Source: Microbacterium sp. zg-B96 | GTDB lineage: Bacteria > Actinomycetota > Actinomycetes > Actinomycetales > Microbacteriaceae | Reading direction: 5' to 3' | Assembly: GCF_030246865.1 (NCBI RefSeq) | Contig: NZ_CP126738.1 | Span: 558,001 to 622,000 of the forward strand | DNA: 64,000 bases | Shown here: in pieces, positions 20,068 through 27,997 of the stretch | Layout: each line of letters begins with the position of its first letter | Numbering within the stretch: the stretch's first letter is position 1 | The notes under the pieces: model-generated | What the model saw: only the letters and a program-made list of their open reading frames with translations | Database searches by the model: none | Told to the model about the DNA's origin: nothing | Position numbers and translations under genes: made by a program

Positions 20068-20169
20068 GCTCTTATCGGAATGAGAGAAGACTCACATACT
20101 GGGTGGGGGTGGTTGCATCGCCCGATCGGGTGCCGCAGCCGAGCGATTCACGGGATCGATGGGGAGATC

Positions 20170-20622
20170 ATGACTGATGCTGAGGTCGTTGGTCGGCGCT
20201 GGGTACTGGGCGCACTCGCGCTCTATGCGGGGCTCGTCGGACTCGTCCTGCTCCTACCGGTTTCCTACGGCGCCGTCGTGAACGCACTCGCGGATGCCCT
20301 GAGGTCTTTGTTCGGGCTCGACGCGTTCGGTTCGGGGTGGATCGAGTTCACCGCGAACATCGTCATGTTCATTCCCCTGGGGTTCTTGTTCACCCTTCTT
20401 GTCCGCCGTCATTGGCTGGGTGTCGTCGTCGCCCTCGCCGCCTCGGTGGCTGCTGAGCTCGCGCAGCTTCTCATCCCCTCACGCGAGCCGAGTCTGCGTG
20501 ACGTCCTTGCGAACACTGTCGGCGCAGGGTTGGGGGCGGTGCTGGCGTGGATGCTGGTGCTGCGCCGCCGGCGCGCGTGCCGCAGGGCCGGATCGGTGAA
20601 CGGGTCTAGCGGAGTCGCTTGA
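20170..20622 (+). CDS. VanZ family membrane protein
   Basis: Small membrane protein of 150 aa with about four helices. FTANIVMFIPLGFLFTLLVRRHWLGVVVALAASVAAELAQLLIPSREPSLRDVLANTVGAGLGAVLA carries the VanZ signature: N-x3-F-x-PLGF, E-x-x-Q, and R-x-x-DVLANT-x-G. ATG 20170 preceded by GGGGAGA fits the conserved N-terminus. VanZ proteins occur in polysaccharide and glycopeptide-resistance clusters but their biochemical role is not established. The end overlaps the convergent deacetylase by 17 bp. Confidence 0.86.
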   Translation: MTDAEVVGRRWVLGALALYAGLVGLVLLLPVSYGAVVNALADALRSLFGLDAFGSGWIEFTANIVMFIPLGFLFTLLVRRHWLGVVVALAASVAAELAQLLIPSREPSLRDVLANTVGAGLGAVLAWMLVLRRRRACRRAGSVNGSSGVA

Positions 20623-21259
20623 CCCCGCTGGCAATCACGTTGCGCGCTTCCGGAAGTCCTGGCCGCCCGGCGGCGACGCTGAGCACGGACGCGGCGGTGT
20701 CTTCGGCCGTCACGCTGTAGCGCGCACGCAACCAGCCGTGTTCGCGGGCGGGAAACCGGTCGCTCGTATAGACGGCGCGGTACCCGGCCGCCTTCAAGCG
20801 AACCAGGAGCGTGCGGTCATACCGTCCTAACGGCAGGGCCGCCTCGGTGATCACGGTGCCGCTGGCCTCTTCAAGTGCCAGGCGCGCGTCCACCAATTCC
20901 CGCTGCGCGTCCGTGGAGCTCAACCCTCGCCACGACACATGGTCCCAGCCATGGCTTCCGATCGTCATCCCCGCCCCGCGGAGTTCTCTCAGGTCGCTCG
21001 CCCTCAGACTCGCCGGCTCGTCGAGACGGCCGGCGAGTGCGAAGAAAGTGGCGGACAAGCCTCGTTCGTGTAGCGCGGGAAGTGCGATCTCAGCATCTGA
21101 GCGGTTGCCGTCATCGAAACTCAGCCCGACGGCCGGGTGTTCCACGAGTACGTCGAGAACCTCGAGGAACACCTTCTCCGTCATCCAGTACCGCGCCTCG
21201 CCGGGCTCACGTTCCCGGATGCACCGGCCGATGCCGTGAAAGCAGATGTGTGTCCTCAT
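20606..21259 (-). CDS. Polysaccharide deacetylase (NodB homology)
   Basis: Carbohydrate esterase 4-like protein of 217 aa. VGLSFDDGNRSD matches the first NodB motif (catalytic and metal Asp pair), and TIGSHGWDHVSWRGLS matches the second (metal His pair HxxxH). ALPLGRYDR fits motif 3. It would remove acetyl groups from N-acetylated sugars. No signal peptide is visible, so a cytoplasmic or non-classical location is likely. The start forms an ATGA overlap with the upstream GT2 gene; it is the last gene of a five-gene minus operon starting at 25123. Confidence 0.87.
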   Translation of the reverse strand: MRTHICFHGIGRCIREREPGEARYWMTEKVFLEVLDVLVEHPAVGLSFDDGNRSDAEIALPALHERGLSATFFALAGRLDEPASLRASDLRELRGAGMTIGSHGWDHVSWRGLSSTDAQRELVDARLALEEASGTVITEAALPLGRYDRTLLVRLKAAGYRAVYTSDRFPAREHGWLRARYSVTAEDTAASVLSVAAGRPGLPEARNVIASGVKRLR

Positions 21260-22128
21260 GTCGCCCCGGGGAGCGCGCCAGGATCAGGCACCCGGGTGCT
21301 GCGGTCCTGCGCCCAGCCGTCACCGCGCGGTGCGCGTCGGGCCATCAGCGAGGCCAGCAGTGTGATCGCGCAGTAGACGAGCCCGGCCGGGAACAGGCGC
21401 GGTTCTGCGGCGACCACGTCGCGCAGCCAGGACCACTTGTCTGATCGTCGTACGCCCGCATGAACGTCGCCTTCCACGGCCCCGGCAGCGCGCATCTGCG
21501 CGTTCCCACGGCGGACGCGGATGAGCCGCCGTACGAGGCTGCGAGTGTCCCGGGGGGCTTCGATCACGACCTCGACGTCGTGCGCCTCGACGCGTTCCTC
21601 GTCGGTGAACTGGGCATCGACGTACAAGTCGTCCGCGATCATCGCCGGGAACGCGCCGAAGCGGCCACGCCCTTCCTGTGACAGCAGGATGAGCCCCCGG
21701 CCGAACAGCCCCCTGCGGAACACCGGAAGCCGGCCGTTGATGGCGTAGTATGCCTTGACGAGCGGCCCGGACGCGGACGTGTTCACGCGGCGCCGGGGAA
21801 CGACGGCGAGTGGCTTTTGTGGCCCCCCGAGGTGACCCAGGAGGTGGGTCGCCGCCTCGGGCGGCAGCACGATGTCGGCGTCGAGATACATGCGGGCCGA
21901 CCCCGTCGCGATCGCATCGGCCGCATTCAGCGCGCCGGCCTTGCCCGGCTCGAGGCGGTCCACCACAACGACTCCCCGAGCAGCGGCGACGTCGGCGGTT
22001 CGGTCCGTGCAGCCGTTCGCGCTCACGATGACCTGTGCATCCCTCGTGCCCGGCTGGTCCAGGAGCGCATCGAGGGTTGGTCCGAGGACGCTCTCCTCGT
22101 TGTGTGCTGCGATGATGACGCTCAACAT
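21256..22128 (-). CDS. Glycosyltransferase family 2
   Basis: GT-A glycosyltransferase of 290 aa starting MLSVIIAAHNEESVLGPTLDALL. IVSANGCTDRTADVAA and GKAGALNAADAIATGSARMYLDADIVLPPEA give the nucleotide-binding and DxD regions. A C-terminal hydrophobic segment (FPAGLVYCAITLLASLMA) may anchor it to the membrane. ATG 22128 was chosen because in-frame codons upstream encode no family sequence. Paired with the downstream deacetylase by a four-base overlap, as in operons that make and then de-N-acetylate a glycan. Confidence 0.83.
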   Translation of the reverse strand: MLSVIIAAHNEESVLGPTLDALLDQPGTRDAQVIVSANGCTDRTADVAAARGVVVVDRLEPGKAGALNAADAIATGSARMYLDADIVLPPEAATHLLGHLGGPQKPLAVVPRRRVNTSASGPLVKAYYAINGRLPVFRRGLFGRGLILLSQEGRGRFGAFPAMIADDLYVDAQFTDEERVEAHDVEVVIEAPRDTRSLVRRLIRVRRGNAQMRAAGAVEGDVHAGVRRSDKWSWLRDVVAAEPRLFPAGLVYCAITLLASLMARRAPRGDGWAQDRSTRVPDPGALPGAT

Positions 22129-22165
22129 GCTGTGACGCACCTTTCTATCCGTGCCTGTGAAGCGG

Positions 22166-23188
22166 TCATGGTTCCCGCACCACCGACGGCGACCACGCAT
22201 GCTCGATGAACACGTCCGGGTCGGTTGATCCGTCCGCCGCGAGTGCCCACACATCGGTGTCGCCGGGAACACCTTCCCGCGGCATCCCGTACAGGATGGT
22301 CTGGTCGTCAAGCCATTCGATCTGATCGTCGATGCTGCGCGGCTCCGGCAGCAGTGAGATCGACCCCGAAGCGATGTCATAGACCGCCGGCGTCCAATGC
22401 GTGGTCGGACCTGACCCCGACGTCACCCGTTTGAAGGCGATGCGCGCTCCATCGGGGGAGAGTGAGGGACATTCCACGTTCTCGGCGAGCGCGGTGAGCG
22501 TGCGCGTAATCATGTCGCCGGAGACCAGGTATGTCGTTCCGGTGGCGGACATACCGACAGTCGCATAGAAGGTGGTGTCGTCGGCGAACGTGACGCCCCA
22601 GAAATTCCGGTCCACGGGTGCGGCAGGCACGCCGCCGACGACGAGCGTCCACTCCTCGAGGTTGCCCAGGCTCTCGCCGCCGACAGTGCGAATGACCGTC
22701 TCGGTGGAGAACCCGATCGTGGCGTACGAGTGGCCTGTGATGAACGACGTGGTGGCGATAAGAGAGCCGTCACCCGAGAGGCGAGTACGGCTCGGGATGC
22801 CGGGAAGAGGCCACTCCTTTCGCACGGCGCCGTCATTCGTGTGCACCGCGCCGGTATAGGTCGGTGCGATCCCTCGCACGGTGCGCAGACAAGCGAACTC
22901 CTCCGGCGTCGCATCCACCCGATCGCAGACGGTGTCGGTGACTGCCCGGGCACCCGACGGGTCGGCGAGGGGGACGCTGGCGACGTGGCCGTAGCCCTGA
23001 CCTGCCGCGGTGTTGCGGAAGACGATTCGGTTTTCTCGTGCCCAATCCGCCGTGGTGGTCTCCGCCGCGCTCGGTGCGCTTTGCCGAGCCTCGTACTGCG
23101 CCCAGGCAACGGCGCCGACGGCTGTTGTCGCGCCCAGCGCCACGATGGACACCCCGGCGATGATGCCCCATTTGATGCGGGCGTTCAT
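22166..23188 (-). CDS. Membrane-anchored beta-propeller-like protein
   Basis: Protein of 340 aa with one N-terminal helix (WGIIAGVSIVALGATTAVGAVAWA, about 7-30), so anchored outside the membrane by its N-terminus. The rest has TolB/WD40-like blades, for example CPSLSPDGARIAFKRV, PSRTRLSGDGSLIATTSF and SIDDQIEWLDDQTILYG. The D-G-x-x-I-A pattern repeats. No catalytic motif is evident; a binding or assembly role is likely. It overlaps the MFS gene upstream by four bases and lies in the same minus operon as the GT2 and deacetylase. Confidence 0.7.
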   Translation of the reverse strand: MNARIKWGIIAGVSIVALGATTAVGAVAWAQYEARQSAPSAAETTTADWARENRIVFRNTAAGQGYGHVASVPLADPSGARAVTDTVCDRVDATPEEFACLRTVRGIAPTYTGAVHTNDGAVRKEWPLPGIPSRTRLSGDGSLIATTSFITGHSYATIGFSTETVIRTVGGESLGNLEEWTLVVGGVPAAPVDRNFWGVTFADDTTFYATVGMSATGTTYLVSGDMITRTLTALAENVECPSLSPDGARIAFKRVTSGSGPTTHWTPAVYDIASGSISLLPEPRSIDDQIEWLDDQTILYGMPREGVPGDTDVWALAADGSTDPDVFIEHAWSPSVVREP

Positions 23189-24477
23189 GCGGATTCCCCG
23201 GCAGGCGTGGAGAGGAATGGCCAGAGCAGAACGGCCACCACTGCGATCGCCACGGCGAGCAGGGCGGCGACGACGAACATCGACTGCTCGCGGCCGATCG
23301 CATACCACAGCAGTCCGAAGGCGGCGGCGGAGGCGAAACGTGAAACGGCGACGACGGTCTGCGCGGCGGCGATGCCGGTGCCGCGCGTTTCGGGTGTGGT
23401 CAGTTGTGCGGCGAGCGCGGCGAGCACACCGTCGGTAGCGGCGTAGAAGAGGCCGAGGAACACCAGGCACAGCACCGTCGCGAGAATGTCCTCGACCGCG
23501 ATGGCGGCGACCACGTACGCGGCGAGCAGCCCGAGATGCCCGAACACGAACACGCGGGCGCGGCCGACTCGGTCGGCCAGGCGGCCGAGCGGGATCGCGA
23601 ACGCGAGGAACGCGACGTTCGTCCCTGCATAAAGGAGTGGGAACCACTGGGCGGCGAACTCGCTGCGCGCCTGCAGCACGAGGTAGACGAAGCCGTCACC
23701 GATCGTCATGAGACCGAGGATGCCAGCGGCGGCGAGAAGCCGACGCATCGGCCCCTGCCAGATCACGCCCCATTCGAAACGCTTCTTCGGGACTGCAGCC
23801 GTCGCGTCCTTCCCACTGCGTGGTCGCGTGCGCACATTCGGCACGACAAGGCCGAGCACAACGACGCCGATCACGGCAAACGCAAGCGACGCCACGAACA
23901 CGATGTGGAAGCCGTCGGGCACCACCAGCAGGATCAGGAAGGCGATGACCGGGCCGAGCGCTGCCCCGATGTTGTCGAGCATTCGATGCACACCGAACGA
24001 GTGGCCGAGGTGCTCGGGTTCGCTGGCAGCGGTGATGAGCGCGTCGCGAGGCGCGGTGCGGATCCCCTTGCCGATGCGGTCGGCCGTAACGACGGCGGTC
24101 AGTGCGGCGAACCCTGAGGCGAAGAGCAGGCCGACCCGGGCGAGCGCCGCGAGGGCATACCCGGTGAACGCGACCCATTTGGGCTGATCGAGGCGGTCGG
24201 ATGCGTGACCGCCGGCGATCCGGACGAACGCGCTGACGCCCTGATACATGCCGTCGAGCACCCCGAAGGCGATCATCGACAGTCCAAGGAACCCCGTTAT
24301 ATAGAGGGGGAGAATCGCCGAGACAGACTCGGATGAGATGTCCGTCAGGAGCGACACGATTCCGAGCGTGATCACCGTCGACGACACGGTGTGAACTCCC
24401 CTGCGTCGACTCCGCCCACCGGGGCGTGCATCGGTGCCCTTGTCGGCGACGGGTGCGTTGCTAAACGAGAGGTACAC
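23185..24477 (-). CDS. MFS transporter
   Basis: Major facilitator of 430 aa with about 12 membrane segments. Recognisable features are the helix-2/3 loop GGHASDRLDQPKW, the GIRTAPRDALITAASEPEHLGHSFGVHRMLDNIGAALGPVIAF stretch common in a large uncharacterised actinobacterial/proteobacterial MFS group, and the second-half loop PLGRLADRVGRAR. GTG 24477 has a GGAG ribosome site seven bases upstream and lies four bases after the upstream stop. Substrate is unknown; its place in a polysaccharide operon suggests export of a small metabolite or precursor. Confidence 0.8.
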   Translation of the reverse strand: MYLSFSNAPVADKGTDARPGGRSRRRGVHTVSSTVITLGIVSLLTDISSESVSAILPLYITGFLGLSMIAFGVLDGMYQGVSAFVRIAGGHASDRLDQPKWVAFTGYALAALARVGLLFASGFAALTAVVTADRIGKGIRTAPRDALITAASEPEHLGHSFGVHRMLDNIGAALGPVIAFLILLVVPDGFHIVFVASLAFAVIGVVVLGLVVPNVRTRPRSGKDATAAVPKKRFEWGVIWQGPMRRLLAAAGILGLMTIGDGFVYLVLQARSEFAAQWFPLLYAGTNVAFLAFAIPLGRLADRVGRARVFVFGHLGLLAAYVVAAIAVEDILATVLCLVFLGLFYAATDGVLAALAAQLTTPETRGTGIAAAQTVVAVSRFASAAAFGLLWYAIGREQSMFVVAALLAVAIAVVAVLLWPFLSTPAGESA

Positions 24478-24481
24478 GACT

Positions 24482-25123
24482 TCACTCCGTCCGCAGAACC
24501 GCGTAGACGGTGTAAACGGTTCCCGTCCCGGACGCCCCCGCAAAGGCGAGGGAGACGGACGAATACGCGTCGCTGAAGCCAGCGTCCCCACCGCCGCTCA
24601 CGCCCGGAGCGAGACCGAGACCGGACCACAGCACGCGGTAGTGCGTGAGGACGGCATCGGCTGGTGCGTTGGTGCGCGCCGTCAACGTGGTCTGCATGAC
24701 CGTCCCGTCCTGCGCCAGTGAGCTGTCGATGACATCGGTGTCCGGCGGGAGGCCGACAACCTCGACCGGAAAGCCCGCGACCAGCTCGTTGCGGGCGAAT
24801 CCGCTCGCCGGTAGCGGTGGTGAGATCAGGGGGACCGGTGGCGTGAGCTGTGGCAGCCGATCAGTCGGCGCCTGCCCGGAGTCGGGTGGGAGCACCTCGC
24901 TGCCGGCAGCGGGCGTCGCGTTCGCGACCGGGCCTGGTGTCGGTGCAGCGCTCACTTGCGGTGTCGGAGTCGTCGGCGGCGCGAGCGTTGCCGACAGCAG
25001 CCACCCGGCTGCACCGAGGCCGGAGGCAACCATCACCCCGACGGCCGCCAGCGTCCATCGCATCGTGGGCGTGAGAGCCCGGTGCCCTTCGTCCCGCGCA
25101 TAGGCGCGTGATCGTGTCCCCAT
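24482..25123 (-). CDS. Hypothetical single-pass membrane protein, Pro-rich
   Basis: Protein of 213 aa, not recognised. Residues about 24-46 form one helix (WTLAAVGVMVASGLGAAGWLL), followed by a Pro/Ala/Thr-rich stretch to about residue 105. A compact C-terminal domain ends in GTVYTVYAVLRTE and contains NAPADAVLTHYRVLWSGLGLAPGVSG. ATG 25123 has GGGGATA upstream; an ATG 42 bases earlier is possible. First gene of the minus operon that continues with MFS, propeller, GT2 and deacetylase, so a surface or assembly role in that pathway is likely. Confidence 0.65.
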   Translation of the reverse strand: MGTRSRAYARDEGHRALTPTMRWTLAAVGVMVASGLGAAGWLLSATLAPPTTPTPQVSAAPTPGPVANATPAAGSEVLPPDSGQAPTDRLPQLTPPVPLISPPLPASGFARNELVAGFPVEVVGLPPDTDVIDSSLAQDGTVMQTTLTARTNAPADAVLTHYRVLWSGLGLAPGVSGGGDAGFSDAYSSVSLAFAGASGTGTVYTVYAVLRTE

Positions 25124-25144
25124 GCACGTATCCCCAGATTCGCA

Positions 25145-25167
25145 GGATGCCGGCCTAACCGGCATCC
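25145..25167. terminator. GGATGCCGG hairpin upstream of the Pro-rich protein gene
   Basis: A 9-bp perfect stem GGATGCCGG/CCGGCATCC with loop CCTAA. No T-run follows on either side, so it may be a weak terminator or attenuator between the 25516 gene and the operon starting at 25123. Confidence 0.45.
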
Positions 25168-25262
25168 GCCCCCATGAACTGCCACACCTCCCAGGTGCGA
25201 CGGCTTCGCTGACTCCACTCGTCCCACCCGTCGACGGGCATAGGCCCGCCCCAGCGGCGAGT

Positions 25263-25305
25263 CGGCGTGCCCGTCCGGCCTCTGGGTAGCCGGGCGGGCA
25301 CGCCG
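25263..25305 (-). terminator. Nested hairpin after the phosphoglycosyltransferase gene
   Basis: Outer stem CGGCGTGCCCG/CGGGCACGCCG (11 bp) directly stacked on inner stem CCGGC/GCCGG with a 9-nt loop, 211 bp downstream of the stop at 25516. It is the strongest secondary structure in the 392-bp gap 25124-25515. I see no supported gene in that gap: the open frame there is Arg/Pro-rich and shows no family sequence. Confidence 0.55.
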
Positions 25306-25515
25306 GGGGAGTGACGGCTCATGCTCTCTGGGGGAGGAGTGCGGCGCCGTTGCCGTCGCGCGATTGAGCGAGCCCCTGCGCGATCCTGCGGTTGCAACCG
25401 ACTTGGCTCGAGCATGAGCCGCCACATCTTTCTGCGTCGCAACGGCGGTGCCGCTGCGACGCCGGACAGCCCGGTGGCCCGGGCGCCCGCAGTTTCGACA
25501 TCCAACGGCGCCATC

Positions 25516-27006
25516 TCAGTACGCCCCCTTCGGGCGGACCATCACGGCCGCGGTACGAAGGATGATCGCCAGGTCGGTCGCCAGCGACCAGTTCTCCACA
25601 TAGTGCAGGTCCAGACGCACGCTCTGCTCCCACGTCAGGTCGCTGCGTCCGCTCACCTGCCACAGGCCCGTGATCCCCGGCTGCACGTACAACCGGCGGA
25701 AGACGGTGCCGTCGTAACCCCGCACCTCTGTGGGCAGCGGCGGCCGGGGGCCGACGACGCTCATCTCGCCTTTGAGGACGTTCCAGAACTGCGGAAGCTC
25801 ATCGAGCGAGAAGCGGCGCAGGAACCCACCCACGCGAGTCACACGAGGGTCGTCCTTCATCTTGAACAGCGGGCCGGCGCCTTGGTTGAGTGCCTCCAAC
25901 TGCGCGCGCTCCGCCTCGGCCGTCACAGACATCGTGCGGAACTTCAGAATGTCGAATTCCCTGCCGTCGCGCCCGATCCGTCGCTGGTGGAAGAACACGC
26001 CCCCCGGAGTGTCCATCCTGATCAGCAGCGCGATGAGCGGCGTGATCACAGCGATCGGAACGAGCGCGACGAGTGCGACAACCACATCGAGGGCACGCTT
26101 GGCGCGCATGCTCGAGTGGTCGAATCGGGGCAGGCTGATGTGGGTGAGCGCGAGGCCGTTCGTGCGTTCGAACGCGATCCGCGAGCGGGACACATCCGTC
26201 AGTCGCGTCGCCAGGATCAGATCGGTCGCCGCTCCCTCCAGGCTCCAACTGAGCCGGCGCACGAAATCCGGGTTATCGGTTCCCGCAGCGACGATCACGG
26301 TGTCCGCGCACAGGTCACGTGCGATCCGCGCGGCCTGACCCGGTGCCCCCAGCACCGGGTACATCGTGTGATCGACGGTCAGCTCGGTGACACCCTCGTC
26401 CGCCAACGCCGTCCCCACAACGTTGTGACCGAGCCGACCGTCGAGTCGGAGAGAGCGGATCGTGTGCTCGATGCCGGCACGATCGCCCACGATGAGAGCG
26501 CGGGGAGCAAGGGCGATGCCCTGCCGCCCGTGCGTGCGCCACACCTCACGCAGCAGCCTCGCCGTCACGAGGGCGCCGATTCCTACCGGCAGCGTGACCA
26601 GGACATGCTCCGGCAGAAGCGGCCACCGCGCGACGCCCGCCGTGATCGCGAGCGCAGCGAAACCGATGGCGGCTGCGTGCAGCACCGGCAGCAGCTCCAG
26701 GCGTCGGCCGGCGCCGTGCCGGTGTGCCGTGGCCCGCAGTGCGAAGAGGGCTGCGATCCACACGGTCGCCAGCACGAAGCATCCAGCCAGGAGTTGCAGT
26801 CGTGCAGATCCCGCGCCGATCCCCGAAGTGGTCGCCCACTGGGTGGCAGCTGTGGCGGCCGATGCGGCCACGATGACAGCCGCATCCACCGAGCCCGTCC
26901 ACATGCGTCGACGACGCAGCCGACCCAGACGCTGCTCCAGCAGCGGCGGGACACGGGGCGCTCCGACGCTCGTCTCGCCATCGAGAGGCAGCGTCGCGCT
27001 GCTCAT
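25516..27006 (-). CDS. Initiating polyprenyl-phosphate sugar-1-phosphate transferase (WbaP/CpsE-like)
   Basis: Protein of 496 aa with the two-part layout of exopolysaccharide polyprenyl glycosylphosphotransferases. The N-terminal half has about five hydrophobic segments (residues about 40-165) and a Rossmann-like CoA-binding region (ALIVGDRAGIEHTIRSLR). The C-terminal catalytic domain (about 300-496) has KRALDVVVALVALVPIAVITPLIALLI, FFHQRRIGRDGREFDILKFRTM, LRRFSLDELPQFWNVLKGEMSVVGPRPP and QPGITGLWQVSGRSDLTWEQ. It transfers the first sugar phosphate to undecaprenyl phosphate and so commits the whole locus to glycan assembly. Transcribed away from the structured gap 27007-27997. Confidence 0.92.
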   Translation of the reverse strand: MSSATLPLDGETSVGAPRVPPLLEQRLGRLRRRRMWTGSVDAAVIVAASAATAATQWATTSGIGAGSARLQLLAGCFVLATVWIAALFALRATAHRHGAGRRLELLPVLHAAAIGFAALAITAGVARWPLLPEHVLVTLPVGIGALVTARLLREVWRTHGRQGIALAPRALIVGDRAGIEHTIRSLRLDGRLGHNVVGTALADEGVTELTVDHTMYPVLGAPGQAARIARDLCADTVIVAAGTDNPDFVRRLSWSLEGAATDLILATRLTDVSRSRIAFERTNGLALTHISLPRFDHSSMRAKRALDVVVALVALVPIAVITPLIALLIRMDTPGGVFFHQRRIGRDGREFDILKFRTMSVTAEAERAQLEALNQGAGPLFKMKDDPRVTRVGGFLRRFSLDELPQFWNVLKGEMSVVGPRPPLPTEVRGYDGTVFRRLYVQPGITGLWQVSGRSDLTWEQSVRLDLHYVENWSLATDLAIILRTAAVMVRPKGAY

Positions 27007-27111
27007 CGCGGTGCCCTGCGCTCGTGCCGTACCGGTTCAGATATCCCCAGTGCGCGACGGCGCGCGCTCGCGTAAAACCGTCTCCCCATGACCGTTTCCC
27101 CAGTGTCCCCA

Positions 27112-27127
27112 AGGCGGGTCGAAACCC
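27112..27127. other. GCGGGT-CGAA-ACCCGC hairpin
   Basis: Perfect 6-bp stem with a CGAA tetraloop, immediately after the TCCCCAA copy at 27104. Confidence 0.5.
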
Positions 27128-27187
27128 GCATCCCCAAGCACGAGCCGAAACCCGCACTTCCCCAAATAGGTGCCGTTCTGTCACGGA

Positions 27188-27202
27188 CCGATTCCCAATC
27201 GG
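27188..27202. other. CCGATT-CCC-AATCGG hairpin
   Basis: Perfect 6-bp stem with a 3-nt loop whose sequence (TTCCCAA across the stem top) is a degenerate version of the TCCCCAA motif. Confidence 0.4.
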
Positions 27203-27331
27203 ACCGAAGCGGGATGCCGACCCCTCGGCGTCCCGCGGCCCCCTCTCGGTGGCCGGCGTGGCATGAGTATGGCACACGCCACCGGGGATGGGAAGCGTCA
27301 GTTCGTCGCGCCCCGACGATGCCCGAAAACA

Positions 27332-27368
27332 CGTTGTGCCGTGCGCCTCTCAAGCGCACGGCACAACG
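27332..27368. other. 15-bp perfect hairpin
   Basis: CGTTGTGCCGTGCGC (27332-27346) pairs perfectly with GCGCACGGCACAACG (27354-27368) around the 7-nt loop CTCTCAA. It has no T-run, so it could be an operator-like inverted repeat, a bidirectional terminator core or a small-RNA stem. Confidence 0.7.
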
Positions 27369-27407
27369 CCCCCCACGGTGCACAGTGTCCCCAAATGCCC
27401 CCTGGAT

Positions 27408-27461
27408 CGACAGGCATTCATCGGCCTGGGACTCCCCAAATGCCTCAGGCCCTGCCTGTCG
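27408..27461. other. Nested stem-loop with TCCCCAAATG in the loop
   Basis: Outer stem CGACAGGCA/TGCCTGTCG (9 bp) encloses inner stem GGCCTG/CAGGCC; the apical loop contains TCCCCAAATG (27433-27442). This is the clearest RNA-like fold in the gap. Confidence 0.55.
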
Positions 27462-27508
27462 GCGGCCATATTACACAGGTGGAGGTGGTCCTCCAATAGG
27501 GGGACACC

Positions 27509-27536
27509 CCCCGCATCCGGGACCACGGATGCGGGG
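27509..27536. terminator. 11-bp hairpin CCCCGCATCCG/CGGATGCGGGG
   Basis: Perfect 11-bp stem with loop GGACCA. Terminator-like strength, but no T-run. Contains the GGATGC core frequent in this genome's terminators. Confidence 0.45.
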
Positions 27537-27742
27537 TTCGCGAGCGCCCGCGCGTGGCCCGCGCCGCGCAGGCGTGCGTAGCGCGCGCACGGTACACGTG
27601 CCAGACTCGCGCGCGCGATGGAGAATTCGCGGCCCCCGCATCGGCTAACATGGGCGCGCCTGCGCGTAAATCTCAGCTGCTCCCCAAGCGGCGTTCGGGC
27701 ATGCTCCGTCCCCAACGGATCGCTCGAGAGTGCGCGGGCAAA

Positions 27743-27793
27743 GGGACCCTCTCGAGTAAATCAGTCCCCAAATGGCTGACTCGAGAGGGTCCC
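27743..27793. other. 15-bp perfect inverted repeat around a TCCCCAAATG motif
   Basis: GGGACCCTCTCGAGT (27743-27757) and ACTCGAGAGGGTCCC (27779-27793) flank a 21-nt loop that holds the last TCCCCAAATG copy. Each arm contains CTCGAG. The arrangement (strong stem, conserved motif exposed in the loop) repeats the 27408-27461 structure. Confidence 0.65.
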
Positions 27794-27997
27794 GCTTTAA
27801 TTCCCCGCCGCGCCATTTACGGACACGCCGCATTTACCGCCATAATCAACTGTCATGGGGGTTAATATCGCGCTTTCGAGACCTGGGTGATGGCGCATGG
27901 GCGCGGCCGCTCGGCCGCCGCTTCGTCAGTGACCCACCTCGCCCCGTCGCAGACGTCGGCGAGCGGTCTCGTGTACCCCCAGGTGGAGGCCCCGCGG

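Larger units (their letters stand above)
27044..27771 (+). repeat. One-stranded TCCCCA(A) motif array
   Basis: TCCCCA begins at 27044, 27081, 27095, 27104, 27129, 27157, 27388, 27433, 27681, 27709 and 27765, always in the same orientation (TGGGGA on the minus strand). Eight copies read TCCCCAA and three of those TCCCCAAATG. Two copies are preceded by the direct repeat CGAAACCCGCA (27118-27128 and 27144-27154). Several copies sit in hairpin loops, for example CCG-TCCCCAA-CGG at 27706-27718. Function unknown. Confidence 0.8.
27007..27997. other. Gene-free, highly structured 991-bp region
   Basis: No open frame here carries recognisable protein sequence. The stretch lies between two divergent genes and holds at least six hairpins with 6-15 bp stems and eleven TCCCCA heptamer-type motifs, listed separately. 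It could be a long 5' leader for the minus-strand phosphoglycosyltransferase gene, a regulatory array, one or more small RNAs, or a decayed element. Confidence 0.7.

Noticed and set aside
25155..25514. Open frame of 119 codons starting two bases after the phosphoglycosyltransferase stop
   Set aside because: Arg/Pro-rich with no family resemblance, and the strong nested hairpin 25263-25305 lies inside it.
27044..27771. 6C RNA motif
   Set aside because: The hairpin loops hold TCCCCAA, four C in a row, not the run of six or more C in two adjacent stem-loops that defines 6C.
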